Shown in pieces: positions 43,783-53,536 of a stretch of DNA of 64,000 bases. The stretch spans positions 434,001 through 498,000 of the forward strand of contig NZ_JAQYUS010000001.1 of assembly GCF_030686865.1 (NCBI RefSeq). Reading direction: 5' to 3'. A program made the position numbers and the translations under genes. The notes beneath the pieces are model-generated. The model searched no databases and was not told the DNA's origin. It worked only from the letters and a program-made list of their open reading frames with translations. The first letter of the stretch is position 1. Every line of letters starts with the position of its first letter. This DNA is from Kaistella sp. SH40-3. Its GTDB lineage: Bacteria > Bacteroidota > Bacteroidia > Flavobacteriales > Weeksellaceae.

Positions 43783-46442
43783 TTTTTCTTGAACAGGTTT
43801 CTAAAGATACCCTTCTCTTTCACCGCCTCTTTTTTCTCCTGTACTTTCTGTTTGGCGTTCTCTACTTTTTGCTTCACTTCTGCTTTGGTTTCCTTTAATT
43901 CAACTCTGTTTTGCTCTAAGGCAGATTTAGTATTTTCGACCGTGTTTTTAATCGATTGTTCTGTTTTCGGGGCGTTTTTCCCGATCAAAGTTTTCTTTAA
44001 ACCTTGCTCAATTCCACGCCAGAAGAGATTAAAAAAGGATTTTGTTTTATCGCGCTCCACTTCCTCAACCTCCACAGATTCCGGATAATTACCCGAATCA
44101 GTTCGTACAAATATATTGGCAACGGCAGACAGGATCTTATCTTTCTCACCGGTTTGTTTCAGTATAGAGACTTTTAAATTCTGATGAACCATTTTCAAAG
44201 TTCCGCCGATTCCGCGCTGAGTTCCTTTAAAATTAAAAATCAAGTCAGAAATTAAACCCGTCGCCCGAACCTTCAAATAAGGTTCTATAAATGGATTAAT
44301 CCTGGACGCCGGTAAATCTGCAATATTCCCTGAAATTGCAAAAGCATCATTCATATTCGCCGTATCAAAACTCCACTTCACATTCATTGGCGAAGCATTC
44401 ATAAACTGACACTGAATGGTGATGGGAATTTGAGTTGGTCTGTTTTTCATCTTTCCCGAATTCACATTCTTCGCACTCAAATTCAAATTATTGAAGGTGA
44501 GTTTTCCGGGACCATCACTTTTTTTAGTGTCTTCTTCATAAACCAAAAGTGAATTTTTGATATCTAAATTCTGAACAAAAACCGGAAATTTAATTGAACG
44601 TAACAATTTAGAATACATCGGTTTTTCACTTAAATCATCTTTTGGGATTTTACTTCGGAAAACATTGGCATCCAGTTGATTTAATGTGATTTGATCAACA
44701 TCTAAAAATTTACTTTCAGAAACGAGATCCCATTTTCCATTGGCCGTTATCTGATTAATTTTCAAATCATATAAATCTTTTTCTGTTGGAATCATTCGAA
44801 TATATTGCGTTCTGGAAACCGTTGGCTTCATGGCAAAATTAGAAATCTGAACTGTGTTTTTATTCAACTTTAAAAGCGAGGCCGAGAGATTGTAAAATTT
44901 CGTTTTATAATTAAAGTTTCTGGTGGTCAAACTATAATTTCCTGTTTTAAAAGGAATTGCATCTTTAATTGTTTGGTCGTTCATTTCAATTTGCTGGATA
45001 TTCGCATTCAAATCTTTGAAAACCAACGGCTGATTTTTACTATCAACCTCCAGATTAGAATTCTTCAATACTACATTTTTCACTGTTAAAGGAAACTGGA
45101 TTCCATCAAAAGTTGGTTTCTTTTTCTGAGGATTACTGGCTGTTTTAACCGTTCCGTTCAGTTGATTTACCAAAACATTTTGAATATCTAACTTCAGTTT
45201 ATTTTTAATGAATTCCCAGTTGTTTATTTTAAGTTGAAGATGTTGAGCAGTTAAATCCAAACTTGTTTTATCAGAATGAACCGAGGTTGGCTTCACTGAA
45301 ATATTTTGTAAATCAGCAGATTTCGGCTGTATATTTAAACTGGCAACTTTTACATTTTCAGTAGCCGAAACATAATTGATATTCTCTCCTTTAATATCGA
45401 AATCATTATATTGAAAAGGAATATTTCCTTTCGCAGTTTCATCATTCATCACGAGTTGATTAATCTGCATTGTTAAATTTTCGGCTGCAAAAAATGGTGT
45501 TCCGGAAGGTTTTAGAATATTTATTTTCGCATTGCTCAGCAATACATTTTCCAGATTAACATCATAGGTGAAACTCTTTTTTTTCTCCTCAGATTTTACA
45601 TTGGTAGTAAACATCGTCACTTGTGGACTTTCGAATTTCACGTTCGTAAGCGACAATTTATTATTTTTAATGATGATGTCTTTGAAACTCATCTCAGTCG
45701 CTTTAACATCAAAGAGATTTCTTTTTTTAGGATAATATCTAAGAAAATTTTGATAGGACAAAAGTGGAATCATCGCGAAATTCTTCACGTTCATTTGCCC
45801 ATCTTCCGTTGAAATTGATTGCGCCGTAAAAGCATACACATTATCTGGCCGGAAAAAGAAGTTTTTCCCTTTAAGATGGTATTTTTCAAAAGCAATTGGC
45901 AATTGATTATCAACCGATTTTTCGGTCATCTCGAGATTTTCTACCGATAAATCCAATTCCTTCACCGACAGAAGTTTCTGTTTCGTAGGTCGAAAAACCT
46001 GAATATTACCCTCACTGATATTGATATTCTTAAATGTTGGCGTATTAGATTTTTTGCTCGTTTTTTCATCAATCGGTTTAGGCAAAACAATATTAAGGTT
46101 CGGTCCGTTAAGCGTTAAATCATCTGTTGAAATGCTTTTTGAAAAAATCAAATCATAAATCCCCAATCTGGAAATCGAGAGCGTATCAACCGTTCCCTGC
46201 AAACCTAATTTATCCGTACGATCCGGATTTTGATTATTAATGGTAATTCCGGTCGCATGTATATTTCCCGTTCCTGTATCGACATCCAGCGTTTTGTACG
46301 TAATAATATAGTCAGAATTTTTCTTGATGTAATTCGGTAAATTATATTTGAGCCAGAAATTCAGCCCAAAGTTTACGATGAGAAAAAGCAACAGCAGAAT
46401 CCCAAAAATTATTGAAAATAAACGGATGTATTTTTTCTTCAT
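43767..46442 (-). CDS. AsmA-like repetitive envelope protein
   Basis: An 891-residue protein anchored by one N-terminal membrane helix (about 8-28) with a very long periplasmic beta-rich region and a Lys/Glu-rich coiled-coil tail (last 80 residues). It has the look of AsmA/DUF748 proteins, which form long grooves that may carry lipids between membranes. Internal repeats are visible: NFAMIPLLSYQNFLRYYPKK and NFAMKPTVSRTQYIRMIPTE occur about 330 residues apart with the same downstream pattern. The ATG at 46442 gives the natural MKKK start; the frame extends four codons further to a TTG. Confidence 0.72.
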   Translation of the reverse strand: MKKKYIRLFSIIFGILLLLFLIVNFGLNFWLKYNLPNYIKKNSDYIITYKTLDVDTGTGNIHATGITINNQNPDRTDKLGLQGTVDTLSISRLGIYDLIFSKSISTDDLTLNGPNLNIVLPKPIDEKTSKKSNTPTFKNINISEGNIQVFRPTKQKLLSVKELDLSVENLEMTEKSVDNQLPIAFEKYHLKGKNFFFRPDNVYAFTAQSISTEDGQMNVKNFAMIPLLSYQNFLRYYPKKRNLFDVKATEMSFKDIIIKNNKLSLTNVKFESPQVTMFTTNVKSEEKKKSFTYDVNLENVLLSNAKINILKPSGTPFFAAENLTMQINQLVMNDETAKGNIPFQYNDFDIKGENINYVSATENVKVASLNIQPKSADLQNISVKPTSVHSDKTSLDLTAQHLQLKINNWEFIKNKLKLDIQNVLVNQLNGTVKTASNPQKKKPTFDGIQFPLTVKNVVLKNSNLEVDSKNQPLVFKDLNANIQQIEMNDQTIKDAIPFKTGNYSLTTRNFNYKTKFYNLSASLLKLNKNTVQISNFAMKPTVSRTQYIRMIPTEKDLYDLKINQITANGKWDLVSESKFLDVDQITLNQLDANVFRSKIPKDDLSEKPMYSKLLRSIKFPVFVQNLDIKNSLLVYEEDTKKSDGPGKLTFNNLNLSAKNVNSGKMKNRPTQIPITIQCQFMNASPMNVKWSFDTANMNDAFAISGNIADLPASRINPFIEPYLKVRATGLISDLIFNFKGTQRGIGGTLKMVHQNLKVSILKQTGEKDKILSAVANIFVRTDSGNYPESVEVEEVERDKTKSFFNLFWRGIEQGLKKTLIGKNAPKTEQSIKNTVENTKSALEQNRVELKETKAEVKQKVENAKQKVQEKKEAVKEKGIFRNLFKKKTDSV

Positions 46443-46485
46443 AAACTTGAACAATCAATTTATGCACCATTGCGCTTAACTCCCA

Positions 46486-47295
46486 TTATTCACTGAGGCT
46501 CAATCCTATTTCCATTTCAACCACATAACCTTCATGCCCTCTAACATTAATAAAATTCCCACCTTCGAACGAAAGATATTGGCCTTTGATTCCTTTTAAA
46601 ACCCCTTCGAATTCCGGTTTTTTATCTAAAGTAAAAGATGTAATTTTTTCCGGTGCTTCATAAGGATAATCCAATCTAGTAATCTCTGCATCTCCCGAAT
46701 AGAAATTTTTAAAATCATCTGGAAAGTAATTTTTAACTTTCTCCCTGAAATCGGCTAAATCCAAATCATCTTCGAAATCATCTTCCAGCATTTTGCGCCA
46801 GTTGGTTTTATCATTAAGATGTTCTTTCATGGCAACCTCGATCATTCCTGCTTCATAGCGGTTTTCGGTTTTAGCAATAGGAAGCGCGAAAGTTGCACCC
46901 TGATCAATCCATCTGGTTGGGATTTGAGATTCCCGTGTTACCCCAACCTTTACATCGCCAGTATAAGCAAGATAAACGATATGTGGTTTTAACTGAATCG
47001 ATTCCTCTACGGCCAAATCCCGCTCGCCAATCCCCAAATGCGCAGTTGACAGTTCCGGACGAATAATGGATTCGCTCGCAAACGGACTTTCGAAAAAACA
47101 TTTTTTACAGAAACCCATTCGGTAGATTTTCGCATCGCTGCTGCAATTCACACACTCGTAGCCGATATGTTTTAATTTAATAATCTTACCGATCAACTGA
47201 TTCATATTAATTAAATCATTCGACAGGTTAAGAAAATATTGAATTGGCTGGCCATTTTGTGTTGCCATTTTGAGAATTTGTCCGGAGAATTTCAT
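46486..47295 (-). CDS. DUF2797 protein with zinc ribbon and GIY-YIG-like motifs
   Basis: A 269-residue cytoplasmic protein of the DUF2797 family. Near residues 48-68 lie two Cys pairs, CVNC and CKKC, likely a zinc ribbon. Next comes IVYLAYTGDVKVGVTR, RWIDQGA, and EAGMIEVAMKEHL. The order of Tyr, Gly, Thr-Arg and Glu resembles the GIY-YIG nuclease core, although the second Tyr is Lys here. I infer a nucleic-acid-related role; no function is proven. It lies between the AsmA-like gene and a small lipoprotein gene. Confidence 0.78.
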   Translation of the reverse strand: MKFSGQILKMATQNGQPIQYFLNLSNDLINMNQLIGKIIKLKHIGYECVNCSSDAKIYRMGFCKKCFFESPFASESIIRPELSTAHLGIGERDLAVEESIQLKPHIVYLAYTGDVKVGVTRESQIPTRWIDQGATFALPIAKTENRYEAGMIEVAMKEHLNDKTNWRKMLEDDFEDDLDLADFREKVKNYFPDDFKNFYSGDAEITRLDYPYEAPEKITSFTLDKKPEFEGVLKGIKGQYLSFEGGNFINVRGHEGYVVEMEIGLSLSE

Positions 47296-47322
47296 TTTTA
47301 AATATTTAGAGTCAAATATAAA

Positions 47323-47347
47323 AAAACATCCTTGATTAGGATGTTTT
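47323..47347 (-). terminator. Terminator of the small lipoprotein gene
   Basis: AAAACATCCT / AGGATGTTTT, a ten-pair stem with a five-base loop and T-tract on the minus strand. Confidence 0.82.
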
Positions 47348-47368
47348 AAGTTTATAAAAGAAAAGTAA

Positions 47369-47647
47369 TTACTTTTTCTCTTGTTCGTCTTTTTTCATTT
47401 TTTCGGCATCTTCCTTCTCATCTTTCATTGCATTTTGCTCTTCATCCTTAACACCGACGGCAGTTGTCACCGTAGCGGAGTCATAACTCAAATTGGTAGA
47501 ATCACTTCTGGTTAACGAATCTGAAGTTGGTAAAGCAACTTCAGGATTTTCAATGTCTGTAGTTTCGGTTTCTTTTTTACTGCATGATGTTACCATAAAA
47601 AATGTAGCGGCAACCGCTAACGAAAACTTGATGATGTTGTGTTTCAT
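47369..47647 (-). CDS. Small acidic-basic lipoprotein, function unknown
   Basis: A 92-residue protein with a lipoprotein signal (FFMVTSC, Cys22) and a low-complexity mature part: Ser/Thr-rich in the middle and alternating Lys and Glu/Asp at the end. It has no recognisable domain and is probably disordered on the membrane surface. Monocistronic with its own terminator. Confidence 0.7.
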   Translation of the reverse strand: MKHNIIKFSLAVAATFFMVTSCSKKETETTDIENPEVALPTSDSLTRSDSTNLSYDSATVTTAVGVKDEEQNAMKDEKEDAEKMKKDEQEKK

Positions 47648-47826
47648 AATTTTGGTTTTATCCTAACAAAGTTACAGAAAAAAACAAATAGAAATTTTTT
47701 TTAACTCCATTATAATGAGTGACTTAATTTAATTTTTTAATTATAATCAAAAGCAAAAAGGAATACCCTCTCAGAAGAGGTAGAAATTTTCATTTAATCC
47801 ATATCTTAGCATTTTAAAATCACAAA

Positions 47827-48855
47827 ATGAATTATCTTGTTACAGGCGGCTCCGGTTTTATTGGTTCTCATTTGGTCGAACACTTATTAAAAAATGGACA
47901 TTCTGTCATTAACATTGACAACTTTGATGATTTTTACGATTATAAGATTAAAATCAAAAATACATTAGAGTCAGTCGGTAAAACATTGGAATTTTCTTTC
48001 CATGAAAAACAACTGGATATTCAAAAGTTAATTTTCGAAACCTCGATTAAAGATTATCAACTTTATTACCAAGACATTAGAAATAAAGAGGGTTTAGAAA
48101 AGATTTTTCAGAAACACAAAATCGACATGGTCATTCACCTCGCGGCTTTGGCAGGTGTTCGACCTTCTATTGAGAGTCCTTTGGAATATGCAGAAGTGAA
48201 TATTAAAGGAACTATGAACCTTTGGGAATTGTGTAAAGATTTTCAAATTAAAAAATTCATTAATGCTTCAAGTTCCAGTGTTTATGGGAACAATGAAAAG
48301 ACTCCTTTCTCCGAAGATGATTCAGTTGAACACCCAATCTCCCCTTATGCTGCGACGAAGAAATCTGGTGAAATTTTAGGACACGTCTATCATCATTTGT
48401 ATGGAATAGATATGATTCACTTAAGGTTTTTTACGGTTTACGGACCGCGACAAAGACCTGATCTTGCGATTCATAAATTCACAAAATTAATTTCTGAAAA
48501 CAAAGAGATTCCTTTCTATGGCAATGGTTCTACTGCAAGAGACTATACCTTTATCGATGATATTATTGAAGGGATTCATAAATCGATCACGCATATTGAA
48601 AGCCAGAATCAAGTTTATGAAATTATTAATTTAGGTGAAAGTCAAGTCATTAATTTAAATGAAATGGTGGAAACTATTGAAAATGAACTGGAGAAAAAAT
48701 CAATTAAAAAAAATCTGCCACTACAACCAGGCGATGTTGAAAAAACGAATGCGAACATTCAAAAAGCCAAAACTTTAATCGGTTATCAGCCACGAACTCA
48801 CTTCCAAAATGGCATAAAAAAGTTTGTGGAATGGTTTTTGAGAAATGGTTCTTGA
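47827..48855 (+). CDS. NAD-dependent nucleotide-sugar epimerase
   Basis: Extended short-chain dehydrogenase/reductase that most likely epimerises a UDP-sugar. The 342-residue protein has the NAD loop TGGSGFIGSH at 6-15, the Ser of NASSSSVYG, and the Tyr-x3-Lys in SPYAATKKSG. The stretch YGPRQRPDLAIHKF is typical of UDP-glucuronate 4-epimerases, so that activity is favoured over UDP-galactose 4-epimerase. It is not in a polysaccharide cluster. Its terminator is fused to the promoter of the next gene. Confidence 0.87.
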   Translation: MNYLVTGGSGFIGSHLVEHLLKNGHSVINIDNFDDFYDYKIKIKNTLESVGKTLEFSFHEKQLDIQKLIFETSIKDYQLYYQDIRNKEGLEKIFQKHKIDMVIHLAALAGVRPSIESPLEYAEVNIKGTMNLWELCKDFQIKKFINASSSSVYGNNEKTPFSEDDSVEHPISPYAATKKSGEILGHVYHHLYGIDMIHLRFFTVYGPRQRPDLAIHKFTKLISENKEIPFYGNGSTARDYTFIDDIIEGIHKSITHIESQNQVYEIINLGESQVINLNEMVETIENELEKKSIKKNLPLQPGDVEKTNANIQKAKTLIGYQPRTHFQNGIKKFVEWFLRNGS

Positions 48856-48885
48856 AAAAAAATGAATATTAATCAAATAATGTTG

Positions 48886-48925
48886 AAAATCAGAGACAAA
48901 AAGATTTTTTATGTCGCTGATTTTT
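48886..48925 (+). terminator. Terminator of the epimerase gene
   Basis: AAAATCAG-GACA and TGTC-CTGATTTT pair with one mismatch around a short A/T loop, and the T-tract runs into the next -7 box. Confidence 0.75.
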
Positions 48926-48926
48926 A

Positions 48927-48934
48927 TATTTTTG
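48927..48934 (+). promoter_or_regulatory. -7 box of the DUF2795-like gene
   Basis: TATTTTTG, 17 bases before the ATG and directly after the epimerase terminator. Confidence 0.5.
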
Positions 48935-48950
48935 CAAAAAATTATATTAT

Positions 48951-49172
48951 ATGTATTGGACATTAGAATTGGCTTCTTATTTAAGCGACGCTCCTTGGCC
49001 TATGACAAAGGCTGAACTTATTGATTATGCAATTAGAACAGGTGCACCAATGGAAGTGGTGGAGAATCTCCAAGCCATCGAAGATGAGGGAGAGATTTAC
49101 GAGTCAATCGAAGAGGTATGGAGCGATTATCCAACCGATGATGATTTTCTCTGGAATGAAGATGAATATTAA
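48951..49172 (+). CDS. Small DUF2795 family protein
   Basis: A 73-residue acidic protein with the DUF2795 pattern: LASYLSDAPWPMTKAELIDYAIRTGAP followed by VVENLQAIEDEGEIYESIEEVW. The family is short, widespread in Bacteroidota and uncharacterised. Its end is extremely acidic (YPTDDDFLWNEDEY). Between epimerase and secA, with its own promoter and terminator. Confidence 0.83.
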   Translation: MYWTLELASYLSDAPWPMTKAELIDYAIRTGAPMEVVENLQAIEDEGEIYESIEEVWSDYPTDDDFLWNEDEY

Positions 49173-49180
49173 AAAACACA

Positions 49181-49210
49181 GTCGATAGTCGTTTTCGACA
49201 ATCGACTTTT
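49181..49210 (+). terminator. Terminator of the DUF2795-like gene
   Basis: GTCGATAGTCG and CGACAATCGAC pair with one mismatch around TTTT, followed by TTTTAT. Confidence 0.8.
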
Positions 49211-49247
49211 ATATTTTAGAAAAATTCTAAAAATTAAAATTTTTAAA

Positions 49248-49275
49248 ATGGCTGCGTGCTCCCACGCATAAAGCC
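49248..49275 (+). promoter_or_regulatory. Micro-ORF and hairpin in the secA leader
   Basis: ATG at 49248 opens a seven-codon frame (MAACSHA) ending at TAA 49269-49271, 17 bases ahead of the secA ATG. TGCGTG and CACGCA inside it form a six-pair hairpin with loop CTCC. This GC-rich patch in an AT-rich leader could couple or gate secA translation; no established case is known to me for this phylum. Confidence 0.4.
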
Positions 49276-49288
49276 TAAAGCAAATACT

Positions 49289-52200
49289 ATGGGATTTATA
49301 GATAATGTTCTTAAAGGTTTTCTTGGTGACAAAAACGTAACTGACCTCAAGGAAGTAAAAAAAGTTTTAAATAAAATAAAAGCAGTAGAACCAAAAATTG
49401 GGGAGTTAACCGATGACGGTCTGCGAGCCAAAACTGCTGAATTTAAAGAGAAATTAAAAACGGCCACTGCGGATTTTACGGCTCAGATAGAGGCAACCAA
49501 AGAACAGATAAAGAACTCTACGAATGTTGATGAGAAAGAATCGCTCTTTACGAAGATCGAAACTTTGAAAAAAGAATCTTATCAAGTTGAAGAAAAAGTT
49601 CTGAACGAAATTCTTCCCGAAGCATTCGCATTGATCAAAGAGACTGCTCGAAGATTAGCGCAAAACGGAGAGATTCGTGTTACAGCGACTGATTTAGATC
49701 GTGAATTTGCGGCAACTAAAGATTTTATAGAATTAGACGGCGACACCGCAGTCTGGAAAAATAAGTGGGACGCTGCTGGAACTCCGATTGTTTGGGATAT
49801 GGTTCACTACGATGTACAGTTCATCGGTGGAGTTGTATTGCACAGCGGAAAAATTGCGGAGATGGCAACTGGTGAAGGTAAAACTTTAGTAGGAACCTTG
49901 CCAATTTACCTGAACGCACTACCAGGAAGAGGTGTTCACGTAGTAACCGTAAATGATTACCTGGCAAAACGTGACTCCCTTTGGATGGGACCGATTTATC
50001 AATTCCATGGGATGACCATTGATTGTATTGATAATCACCAACCAAACTCTGACGCGAGAAGAAAAGCATATCAATCAAGCATTACATACGGAACCAATAA
50101 CGAATTTGGTTTTGACTATTTGAGAGATAACATGGTAACTTCACCTTCTGAATTAGTTCAGGGTGAATTAAACTTTGCCATTGTAGATGAAGTAGATTCA
50201 GTTTTAGTTGATGATGCTAGAACACCATTAATTATTTCTGGTCCAGTTCCACAAGGAGACAGACAGGAATATGACACTTTGAAACCATCAGTTGACCGAA
50301 TTGTAGAGATTCAGAAAAAGACGGTAAGCGCAATTTTCCATGAAGCGAAAAAATTAATCGCCAGCGGAAACACGAAAGAAGGTGGATTTAAATTGCTTCA
50401 GGCATACAGAGGTTTACCAAAAAACCGTCAGTTGATTAAATTCCTTTCGGAAAGTGGTCATAAAGCACTTCTTCAAAAAGTAGAAGGGCAATATATGCAG
50501 GATAATAACAAAGATATGCCGATCGCTGATAAAGATTTGTACTTTGTTATTGACGAAAAAAACAATCAGATTGAATTGACCGACAAAGGAGTAGAATACA
50601 TGTCTGCCGGAAATGAAGATAAAGATTTCTTCGTTTTAAATGATATCGGAACTGAAATCGCAGAAATTGAAAAACAGAACTTATCTAAAGAAGAAGAATT
50701 TGAACTGAAAGAGAAATTATTCAGTGATTTCGCAGTAAAATCAGAAAGAATTCATACGCTTAGCCAGTTATTAAAAGCATATACCTTATTTGAAAAAGAT
50801 GACGAATATGTGGTAATCGACGGCGAGGTGAAAATCGTAGATGAGCAAACCGGTCGTATTATGGAAGGAAGACGTTATTCAGACGGACTTCACCAAGCGA
50901 TTGAAGCGAAAGAAAATGTAAAAATTGAAGCCGCTACTCAAACCTTTGCGACCATTACTCTTCAGAATTATTTCAGAATGTACAACAAACTTGCGGGGAT
51001 GACAGGTACAGCAGAAACTGAAGCGGGTGAATTATGGGAAATTTATAAATTGGATGTAGTCGTAATCCCGACCAACAGACCAATTCAAAGAGATGACAAA
51101 CAAGATTTGGTTTATAAAACAAATCGTGAAAAATACAACGCGGTAATTGAAGAAGTTGAAAGATTAACTGCAGCAGGAAGACCAGTTTTGGTGGGTACAA
51201 CTTCAGTTGAGATTTCTCAATTATTATCAAAAGCATTACAGTTGAGAAAAATTCAGCATAATGTTTTGAATGCGAAACTACACGCCAGAGAAGCAGAAAT
51301 TGTAGCAATGGCTGGTGGACCAGGAGTGGTTACTATTGCAACCAACATGGCAGGTCGTGGTACGGATATTAAATTGCAAGGCGAAGTGAAGAAAAACGGA
51401 GGTTTGGCAATTATCGGTACTGAAAGACATGACTCCAGACGTGTTGATAGACAGTTAAGAGGTCGTGCCGGAAGACAGGGAGATCCAGGAAGTTCGCAGT
51501 TCTATGTTTCTCTTGAAGATAATTTAATGCGTCTTTTCGGTTCTGAAAGAATCGCGAAAATGATGGACAGAATGGGTCATAAAGAAGGAGAAGTAATTCA
51601 ACACGGAATGATTTCTAAATCCATTGAAAGAGCGCAGAAAAAAGTTGAAGAGAATAACTTCGGAATTAGAAAAAAACTTTTGGAATATGACGATGTTATG
51701 AACAAACAACGTGATGTTATTTACAAAAGAAGAAAGAATGCATTATTCGGTGATCACTTGAAATACGATATTTCTAACATGATTTTTGATGTAGCGCAAT
51801 CACTTGTTAGCAGAGGGAAATTAGAAGGAGATTACAAAGAATTCGAACACGAAATCATTAAGTATTTCACGATGGAAGCTCCGGTGACAGAAAGTGAATT
51901 CAAAACCAAACAAGCTCCAGAATTAACTGAGATTCTCTTCAAAGCAGCGAGTGAAGATTATAAAATGAAATTGAACTTACTGAAAGAAAAATCATTCCCA
52001 ATTATCGAGAATGTCTTCCAAAATCAAGGGTCAATGTTCAAAATGATTCAAGTTCCTTTCACTGATGGTACTAAAACAATGACTATTGTTACTGATTTGA
52101 AAGAAGCTCATGATACGCAATGTGAGTCCTTAATCAATGATTTCGAGAAAAATATTTCACTTGCAATCATCGATGAAAACTGGAAATTGCACTTAAGAGA

Positions 52201-52360
52201 AATGGATGACCTAAGACGTTCTTCTCAAGGGGCGGTTTACGAACAAAAAGATCCATTGGTTATTTATAAACAAGAATCCTTTTACCTTTTCACAGAAATG
52301 GTAGAAAGAGTAAACAAAGAAATTGTATCATTCTTATTCAAAGGAGAAATCCCAGCGTAA
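49289..52360 (+). CDS. secA: Preprotein translocase ATPase SecA
   Basis: Motor ATPase that pushes unfolded preproteins through SecYEG. The 1023-residue protein has Walker A GEGKT at 195-199, the DEAD-type [16 protein letters not shown], RxGRQGD arginine fingers ([13 protein letters not shown]) and the helical scaffold. An insertion of about 150 residues relative to E. coli separates the nucleotide-binding motifs, as is usual in Bacteroidota. The C-terminal zinc-binding tail (Cys-x-Cys...Cys-His) is absent: the chain ends FKGEIPA. I take ATG 49289; a GTG at 49256 lies inside the leader micro-ORF. A terminator follows. Confidence 0.96.
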   Translation: MGFIDNVLKGFLGDKNVTDLKEVKKVLNKIKAVEPKIGELTDDGLRAKTAEFKEKLKTATADFTAQIEATKEQIKNSTNVDEKESLFTKIETLKKESYQVEEKVLNEILPEAFALIKETARRLAQNGEIRVTATDLDREFAATKDFIELDGDTAVWKNKWDAAGTPIVWDMVHYDVQFIGGVVLHSGKIAEMATGEGKTLVGTLPIYLNALPGRGVHVVTVNDYLAKRDSLWMGPIYQFHGMTIDCIDNHQPNSDARRKAYQSSITYGTNNEFGFDYLRDNMVTSPSELVQGELNFAIVDEVDSVLVDDARTPLIISGPVPQGDRQEYDTLKPSVDRIVEIQKKTVSAIFHEAKKLIASGNTKEGGFKLLQAYRGLPKNRQLIKFLSESGHKALLQKVEGQYMQDNNKDMPIADKDLYFVIDEKNNQIELTDKGVEYMSAGNEDKDFFVLNDIGTEIAEIEKQNLSKEEEFELKEKLFSDFAVKSERIHTLSQLLKAYTLFEKDDEYVVIDGEVKIVDEQTGRIMEGRRYSDGLHQAIEAKENVKIEAATQTFATITLQNYFRMYNKLAGMTGTAETEAGELWEIYKLDVVVIPTNRPIQRDDKQDLVYKTNREKYNAVIEEVERLTAAGRPVLVGTTSVEISQLLSKALQLRKIQHNVLNAKLHAREAEIVAMAGGPGVVTIATNMAGRGTDIKLQGEVKKNGGLAIIGTERHDSRRVDRQLRGRAGRQGDPGSSQFYVSLEDNLMRLFGSERIAKMMDRMGHKEGEVIQHGMISKSIERAQKKVEENNFGIRKKLLEYDDVMNKQRDVIYKRRKNALFGDHLKYDISNMIFDVAQSLVSRGKLEGDYKEFEHEIIKYFTMEAPVTESEFKTKQAPELTEILFKAASEDYKMKLNLLKEKSFPIIENVFQNQGSMFKMIQVPFTDGTKTMTIVTDLKEAHDTQCESLINDFEKNISLAIIDENWKLHLREMDDLRRSSQGAVYEQKDPLVIYKQESFYLFTEMVERVNKEIVSFLFKGEIPA

Positions 52361-52381
52361 ATACATTATACCATTTAATAA

Positions 52382-52412
52382 AAAACCCAGCGCGAAAATT
52401 TCACGCTGGGTT
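52382..52412 (+). terminator. Terminator of secA
   Basis: AAACCCAGCG / CGCTGGGTTT ten-pair stem, then TCTTTTTT. Confidence 0.88.
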
Positions 52413-52467
52413 TCTTTTTTAGAACGGGACAAAGTTTAAACCTTATTATCAAATTAGGTAACAGGCT

Positions 52468-53328
52468 TTAACTTTTCACCCATTCAAGAATATTTGGAAA
52501 TATGATATTTGCTCTTTTCTTTTTACTGAAAAATCGCGGGATATGACCTGTATTTTTCATAAAGATTAATTGATGAGGAATTCCTTTTTCAGTCAATACT
52601 GAATCCAAAACCAAACCTTGTTTTTTATTGACTAAAATATCCCGGTCGCCCTGGAACATTAAGGTCGGTACATTAGAAACATTTGCGATTGGACTTGCCT
52701 TTTTAAATTCTACCGATAGATTTTTACGGTCAAACTTTTCTCCCACCACCTCCTGGATGGTTGGCGAAGAATATTTGGAATAAAATGAGCTCGTATAATT
52801 TTCAGTATAAAAATCAGTGGGACCACTCAAAGAGATAATTTTCTTGATGTGCTGAGGATTATTGTAGCCATAAAGCATCGAAATATGTCCACCAGAACTT
52901 TCACCCAAAATAATATAATTATCTTCCTTAAACCCCTCTTCTTTAGCCAGAGCATTAATTTTTTCAACAGCCAAACCGATATCCTCTAACTGTTGTCTGT
53001 AAGTTGATTTCTTATTAACGAGCCGATAATTAATATTGGCTGTGGGAATACTGTTTTTGTGCAAAAACTTCTGAATCATCTTCATGTGTTCTTTTCGTCC
53101 CATCTTCCAGGCGCCGCCATGTACAATGATAACTGTAGGAATTTCTTTATCAAATGATTCAGGAATAAAAACATCCATCGTCTGCTGACGGGCATCACCA
53201 TATTTTAAATTATATATTTTCTTCTCATTCTGCCCTACTTTTACGCGGTATTTAGAACTACACGAAGTAAGGACAATACTGAATAGCCCTATAGTCCATA
53301 AATTATATTTAAGAATACTTTTTTTCAT
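52468..53328 (-). CDS. Alpha/beta hydrolase lipoprotein (esterase-like)
   Basis: A 286-residue envelope hydrolase: lipoprotein signal with Cys23 (VLTSC), oxyanion motif HGGAW at 70-74 as in hormone-sensitive-lipase and BD-FAE type esterases, nucleophile Ser144 in GESSGG, probable acid Asp230 in GDRDILV and His262 in TGHIPRF. It probably cleaves acyl or feruloyl esters at the cell surface. Monocistronic, converging on secA. The substrate is not known. Confidence 0.86.
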   Translation of the reverse strand: MKKSILKYNLWTIGLFSIVLTSCSSKYRVKVGQNEKKIYNLKYGDARQQTMDVFIPESFDKEIPTVIIVHGGAWKMGRKEHMKMIQKFLHKNSIPTANINYRLVNKKSTYRQQLEDIGLAVEKINALAKEEGFKEDNYIILGESSGGHISMLYGYNNPQHIKKIISLSGPTDFYTENYTSSFYSKYSSPTIQEVVGEKFDRKNLSVEFKKASPIANVSNVPTLMFQGDRDILVNKKQGLVLDSVLTEKGIPHQLIFMKNTGHIPRFFSKKKRANIIFPNILEWVKS

Positions 53329-53536
53329 AACGCACTTATAGAAAAATTTGTACCAAAATAAAACTGTAAATTAACACGATCTAAATTTTAAATAAAATGC
53401 TGTTTTTCATTTGAATAAACCAAATTCATCACCAATCATCACTATAAAATAATTTAAAAGAATGTAGCAATAGAAACCTTTTTTTGGCAACAATTCTAAT
53501 AATTTTTGTAATTTTAAGGATTAAATTTTTTCATTA

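Noticed and set aside
50973-51308. 111-codon frame opposite secA
   Set aside because: Antisense shadow of secA with Leu/Phe-rich random composition.
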